64,000 bases of DNA from Riptortus pedestris (taxonomy: Eukaryota; Arthropoda; Insecta; Hemiptera; Alydidae), in assembly GCA_019009955.1 (NCBI GenBank), contig CM032228.1:177505001-177569000 (forward strand), given 5' to 3'. Within the stretch, counting starts at the first letter, position 1. Every line of letters begins with the position of its first letter. Below, piece after piece: positions 58,820 to 64,000 of this stretch. A model generated the notes under the pieces. It ran no database searches and was not told where the DNA came from. It saw only the letters and a list, made by a program, of their open reading frames with translations. The position numbers and the translations under genes were made by a program.

Positions 58820-60881
58820 TAGCTAAGGTACCCGGCTTCGCTCGGGAAATCATTTAAGGCTGAATGATGATAGTATTTTTTTGGGCAAGGCTTCAATGTT
58901 TACAACTACACTTCCCGTCGGCGCGCATTGTTTTGCTGTGAGGGTCAGGCAGGCGACTTATAAATGAGAAATTTTATATTTGAAGAATAAATAAAAATGT
59001 GTTCCTAATCTATGCCATGCCACTTTTTAACTCACCTTTTTGAATACTTCAAACCATAACCATGGATAGTATTTATTACAATTAAATATCGTCTATAATG
59101 AAACTTATTTCCTGTCAAAAACCAATCCGAGCACATATAGTTTAAGCATAGTTTAGCACGTAAGGTTATATTCATAATAGTAGATCTCAGTGGTAATCAC
59201 TTCCCGTAATGCCCAGGATTTCACAGGAAATTAGTAAACTCAATTAACTCTATTAGCCTCCGTCTATTTCAGCTCTCGCATTAGACCTATCAACACTCTT
59301 CTCCTTAAATTATTATTTCAAAATATTATTGTAATAATTTATCTACCTGATGGAATTAAATAATAGTGTTACCCTAAAAATAATTTCAATTATATTCAAA
59401 ATTCAATGCTGTCCCTGCAACCTAAGTAATACTTTAAACAATCATATCGAGTTTAAGAACATTTTGTCTTTTGTCATAATGACATTAACGTTTAATTGTT
59501 ATGATAGTACATATTTGTTTCAATAACATGACGATATCGGAAATAAGATAGTATATAACCAAAATCAAAGAGTTTGATTCCCTACTACTTCCCCCATCAC
59601 TCCTTGAGGAAATTCAGCACAATTCTTTTTTTTTTTTTTAAATAATACATTATACAAATTAAATAATAGAAATGCTCTTATAGTTTAAATTTCTATTGGA
59701 AATAAATAATAAAGTTATTTTCTTGGGAAAATAAATAAATGAAGCGAAGGGGGAGGGGGATTTATAATCTCACTAATCCGAATCATACTTAGTACTAAAT
59801 AATCGAAATAGATAAGGCTAAAACATAACATCATTTGTCATAATATACCTATATTAAAAACACTTAAATAAGTACTAATAAAATCGTCGACTCCCGCTAT
59901 AGATTTAGCTTATACCCCGTATTTACTTCATTTTACGACATAAGTGAATGAAACAAAAGTTGCTCTAAATAACAAAGTAAACAACTTTTGTTATGTGCAC
60001 CTTTGCCGAAAAACAAATAGAAAATGAAATATCGTGAATTTTTACTTCAGGCCTCCCTTATAACTCCCACTCCCGTTCGAACCTAAAAATTTTAATATAG
60101 CTTATAATAATGGGAGAATTAATGCTAATTGACATACCGAGTTTTGTTAAGTTCGGTTCAATCGTTAGCGCCCAATAAAATAGTTGACTCCCGTATATAT
60201 ATATCTCGTTTATACTTCGTTAAAAGTCTAAAATGAATATCACAAAAGTTACTCTAAATAACAAAATAAACAACTTTTGTTAGATTCATATTTGCCGAAA
60301 AACGAATAGAAAACGAAATACCGCTATTTTAAATTCAGGCCTCCCTTACAACCCCAACTCCTGCCCGTCCCTAGAAATGTTAGTATAGCTCATTATAATG
60401 AAAGCGTTAGTGCTAATACACATACCAAGTTTTATTCATTTCGGTTGGGTCTTTCGTCTCAAATAAAATTGTTCACATTCGTTATAGGTTTTTGCGTATA
60501 TCTCGTTTATAATTCAGTATACGAAAAAAGTGTATATAACAAAAGTTACTCTAAATAACAAAATAAACAACTTTTGTTATGTTCATATTTGCCGAAAAAC
60601 CAATAGGAAACGAAATATGGCTAATTTTAATTTCAGGCCACCCTTATAACCCCCACTCCTGTTCGTCTTAGAGAATGTTAATATAGCCTAAAGTCTAAGT
60701 TGGGGAAGTAGTAATATACATACCAAGTTTCATAAAATTCGGTTCAGCCGTTTATGCGTGAAAAGGTAACAAACAAACAAACAGACACGAACAGTTATGG
60801 TAGTTATGGTGTCTATGACATGTGAAACGAAAAGTTATCGTGAAATTTCGCGAAAAAAATCAATGTACAGACAGAGGTTAC

Positions 60882-60925
<44 letters not shown>

Positions 60926-61055
60926 ACTGTTTTGAACGGACCTCATTTTCGTCATCTCCTGGGTAGGATCGATGGACATTTGAAGAAGAATTTTGAAAAT
61001 CGCGTCATGAGTACGACCTCAATAGCTGATTTCCCTTGAGAGAAATCTGCTAAAA
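57977..61055 (-). mobile_element. Family H copy (long-3' subfamily) with nested family C
   Basis: The left end is the 3' terminus (AAAAGTCCGTCACGCAGGGG, AAGCTAAGCAGATTTCCCTC). The subfamily region and the core follow, up to GAGCGGTAATTGATAAATA and (TA)n at 58757-58818. After family C (58818-60886) a TA/TG tract leads to GAACGGACCTCATTTTCGTC, GGATCGATGGACATTTGAAG, GCGTCATGAGTACGACCTCA and AGAAATCTGCTAAAAC, the 5' terminus. Confidence 0.88.
58818..60886 (+). mobile_element. Family C repeat, longest copy, nested in family H
   Basis: It starts ACTAGCTAAGGTACCCGGCT, TCGCTCGGG, and has a ~1-kb left region not present in the 42-kb copy but shared in part with 5.6-6.8 kb. It then has three modules of about 295 bp (CTAAATAACAAA repeats near 59965, 60255 and 60550). 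It ends CGGTTCAGCCGTTTATGCGT, AACAAACAAACAGACACGA and CAATGTACAGACAGAGGTTA. Length is about 2.07 kb. No protein is encoded. Confidence 0.85.
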
Positions 61056-61611
61056 CGTATACACTAAACTGCGTACGAAATGTTTAAGGAATGGTATGGA
61101 CATGCAATCATATCTGTCAAATAGTTCTATAAAGATGGACCGTTGTAGGGGTAGTAAAAACAAATTATTAAATATATTAGTAATGTTTTGGTATTTTAAT
61201 GATTAATGAAAAAGGTCCTGTACACATGTCCTGTTTCTATAATTTAGATTCATAATATTCTTTTCAGTCCTCCCAGTGGTGTTTAACTGACTTTCCTTGT
61301 ATACGAATTCAGATATAAAAGATTCGAGAAATGAATACATTCCATGATAATCCACTTGTCTTTCATGCTTATTTAAAAAGACTCCAAATACCAAAAATAA
61401 TTATTTTCTGAATTCTATCAACATTTTTGTTTAATTCTTTCGTTTGAATAACGGATGTAAATAGATTTTATCAGAAAACATATAAATAACCAATTTTGTT
61501 TAGAATATCCAATCCTAATGCGATGTTTAAAATTATAAATTTAAAAATTCCTACTTCCTCTCCCTTAATAGAAATTTATTTTTGTTCCTTGAGAATGCTT
61601 GAATATGATTG
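61056..61611. other. Spacer between two family H copies
   Basis: It is AT-rich. No gene or repeat was recognised. Confidence 0.45.
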
Positions 61612-62396
61612 CAAAAAAGCCCGTCACGCAGGGGCTGCGTAAACTAAGCAGATTTCCCCCTTGAATTTTAACAATAGATAAATCTACATACCGGTAACAC
61701 AACACCACGTGAATATTAAGTGAATAAATAAGAACGATGATAAGAAACCTCCGGACGGAAAGCATCAAATTTAAGTAGTCCAAAAACTTAAGAAGGGGGG
61801 GGGGTCACCAGAACATATTTGCGACTATTTCGTTTAATAAATGTCTTTTGAAAACAATAATTGGTATTTAAGCTTCGAATGATGTGGTTTGTTACATAAC
61901 GGAGTATATTTTATGTAACATGAGTAGAAGTGAGGGTTTGCTGAAGGCTAAAAACTGAAACATGCAAATATCTCGGTTAATATTCGAGATAAAGAATAAA
62001 TGTACAAACAACATTTATAGTACATTTAATTTTCTATAAGATTAATTTTATACATTTTATCGATGCAACGTATGGTAACGGAAATATTTCGAATTTTCAA
62101 AATTCTACCCCTCTAAACCCCCCCCCTCCTCCACCTGGTCCGATTTCAGCTGTTAACGACCTTGATCTTTCTTTTATAAAAAACGACTAAATATCGAGTT
62201 TAGTTGCGATTAAATAATAATTGCGACCGCTAGAGCGGTAACAGACAAATATAGATACTTTTTTTTAACGGACCTTATTTTCGTCTTCCCCTAGGTAGGA
62301 TTGATAGAAATTTGAAGAAAAATGTCGAAAATCGCGTCATAAGTACTACCTTAATAGCTGATTTCCGTTAAGGGAAATTGCTAAAATCGTTTTAAT
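61612..62396 (-). mobile_element. Full-length family H copy (long-3' subfamily), no microsatellite
   Basis: The left end is AAAAAAGCCCGTCACGCAGG, GGCTGCGTAAACTAAGCAGA, TTTCC. The long-3' region shares CATACCGGTAACACAACACC and GGGGGGGGGTCACCAGAACA-type sequence with the 58-kb copy. The core follows. The right end is GACCTTATTTTCGTC, GATTGATAGAAATTTGAAGA, GCGTCATAAGTACTACC, TTCCGTTAAGGGAAATTGCT, AAAAT. At the microsatellite position there is only ATATAGATAC. Length is 785 bp. Confidence 0.9.
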
Positions 62397-63150
62397 TTTT
62401 CACTTTGTGTTATGGAAATGAAGGGAGTAGCCAGAGTTTACGTTAATCTAATAATTATATTTGCCGGAAACCATGTTTATTACAATGGCGGCTAATACAG
62501 CCTGATTACTTTCGGCTTCCGGTCACCATTTGAAACTTCTCTGATATTAAAACTTCTTGGCTACTGATGCTGGTGGCCCAATCATCCTGATTCACTCAAT
62601 AACTATGTAAAACTGTATGCCTGTAGTGGAAGAATATTATTCTTAATCTTATGTAAATAAAAGCATTACGTAGTCGTGTTAAGCCAATCTTTATATATTT
62701 GACAGGGAGCCATTTTACTTCATTGACGGGCAACAGAAATTCTTAACATCAATCATCACCTTTATCTTCACATGTCAAATAAGTGAATGGCCCAGGACAA
62801 GCCTATGTGGTGTATGATGAAGCGGGGAATACTTAGTGTACACATTTGTCCAATCTTTAATAACCATTAAACATAAGGACGGGTAACAAGGCCAGTTTCA
62901 TATAAAATTCTATAATTTCCAAAATAAGCAAAACAATACTTGTGTGGAAATAAATTACAACAGAAATGAAAACAAAATAATTAATGTGGCAATTATAGAA
63001 TACAATAAAAATTAAATGTAACGCAGAACTATTTACTCAGTATAAATGAAAGACGTTAAAATGTCCATCAAATACATTTATATCTTTGATAATTTGTGTT
63101 TGTGATAAGTGTTGAGAAAATAGTTTTGGCTCTTTTTCTTCGAAAAGTAA
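62397..63150. other. Stretch without a recognised gene
   Basis: No coding signal, RNA gene or repeat family was recognised. Confidence 0.45.
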
Positions 63151-63518
63151 AAAAAAAGTCCGCCACACAGGGGCTGCGTAAACTAAGCAGATTTCCCACG
63201 TGAAGTTATACAATAGAGAAATCTCCATACGAGAGCTGAGCAGTTACAGAAACGACAAATATCTCGGTTAATATTCGAGATAGAGAATAAATCTATAGAA
63301 CAATATTTATAGTAAATTTAATTTGGTTCTATACAATTTTTTGATCCGACGTATGTAAAGGAGATATTTCCAATTTTCGACCCCCCCCCTCTAACCCCCC
63401 CCCCCCACTGGTTTGATTTCAGCGGTTAACGAACTTGATCTGTCTTTTTGCATAAAATGTTTAAATATCGAGTTTGCTAACGATCAAACAAAAATAGCGA
63501 CCAATAGAGCGTTAACAG

Positions 63519-63591
<73 letters not shown>

Positions 63592-63710
63592 AGAAATGAC
63601 CTCGTTGTCGTCATCTCCTGGGTAGGATCGATGGACATTTGAAGAAATTTTTCGAAAATCGCGTCATGAGGACGACCTGAATAGCTTTTTTCCCTTAGGG
63701 GAAATCTGCT

Positions 63711-63714
<4 letters not shown>
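63151..63714 (-). mobile_element. Full-length family H (Helentron-like) copy
   Basis: The left end is AAAAAAAGTCCGCCACACAG, GGGCTGCGTAAACTAAGCAG, ATTTCCCACGTGAAG. The core follows with two long C-runs (63383-63408 region). (TA)n lies at 63524-63587. The right end is GACCTCGTTGTCGTCATCTC, GGATCGATGGACATTTGAAG, GCGTCATGAGGACGACC, GGGGAAATCTGCTAAAAT. Another (TA)n tract (63715-63751) abuts the 5' end. Length is 564 bp. Confidence 0.92.

Positions 63715-63751
<37 letters not shown>
63715..63751 (+). repeat. (TA)n tract abutting a family H 5' end
   Basis: About 18 TA units directly follow the element terminus CTGCTAAAA. Confidence 0.95.
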
Positions 63752-63755
<4 letters not shown>

Positions 63756-64000
63756 CATTGGCTCAATATACTGTACAATATCAATAAAAATAATGAATGT
63801 TTTTGTAGTCGTCCAAATTACAGAACTTGGGAACTACATTAATAGATGTCTAATCGTAGAGAGAATTTGTATTACTTCCCTAAGAGTAAATTCGTGATAC
63901 TTCGCAAAGAGGAAATTCACATCATATTAGTCCTGTATCATTCGTTGAAGTTCTAGTTAGATGTAGCAGTTAATTAAATTAATTTTAAAACTGAACGGCT
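63752..64000. other. Window end, no recognised feature
   Basis: AT-rich sequence. Nothing was recognised. Confidence 0.4.

Overview
The window looks like nuclear DNA of an AT-rich invertebrate, most likely an arthropod. The reasons are dense transposon relics, long (TA)n and (CA)n microsatellites, a tRNA-derived SINE, LINE endonuclease and reverse transcriptase relics, a relic transposase of a kind common in insects, and TATA plus TCAGT-type core promoters. No intact host protein-coding gene can be supported. Almost every open frame here is either a translated microsatellite or chance. The species cannot be named from sequence alone.

The dominant component is one short, non-autonomous repeat family, called family H here. 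It has at least 15 copies or fragments on both strands. Full copies are about 560-790 bp. They start TTTTAGCAGATTTCCC with a perfect palindrome, carry a (TA)n tract in the middle, and end with GGGAAATCTGCTTAG, a CGCAGCCCCTGCG hairpin and a T-run. The subterminal inverted repeats, central microsatellite, 3' hairpin and T-rich target match the architecture described for Helentron-associated elements (HINE/DINE-1 type). A second repeat, family C, starts ACTAGCT..ACCCGGCTTCGC and ends in an imperfect TTCAGCCGTTTATGCGTGA..AACAAACAAACA block. It sits with its ends in (TA)n tracts; three copies lie inside the microsatellite of a family H copy, in both relative orientations.

Layout. 0.06-0.76 kb: family H fragments. 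1.95-3.06 kb: a foldback element with nested palindromes and a 5-bp target duplication. 5.5-7.7 kb: family H copies, one split by family C and a SINE. 9.3-9.6 kb: LINE endonuclease relic. 11.2-13.3 kb: two family H copies. 16.8-17.5 kb: a TATA/Inr promoter-like segment with a possible non-coding first exon, then a hammerhead-like motif. 18.5-21.4 kb: an old family H copy expanded into about 71 copies of a 35-bp satellite. 26.35-32.18 kb: a young LTR retrotransposon, minus orientation, with 748-bp LTRs differing at 4 positions and only a gag gene. 32.2-33.6 kb: family C. 34.1-36.7 kb: a 5'-inverted (twin-primed) LINE. 37.6-38.2 kb: a complete family H copy. 39.3-39.9 kb: transposase relic. 41.6-43.3, 44.5-45.3, 52.2-52.6, 57.98-61.06, 61.6-62.4 and 63.15-63.7 kb: further family H copies, two of them hosting family C. 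SINE copies lie near 6.4, 26.0, 40.1, 54.0 and 57.0 kb.

The pieces interact as insertion history rather than as a pathway. Microsatellites carried by family H and elsewhere serve as landing sites for family C and for the LTR element, and one family H copy appears to have given rise to a satellite array.
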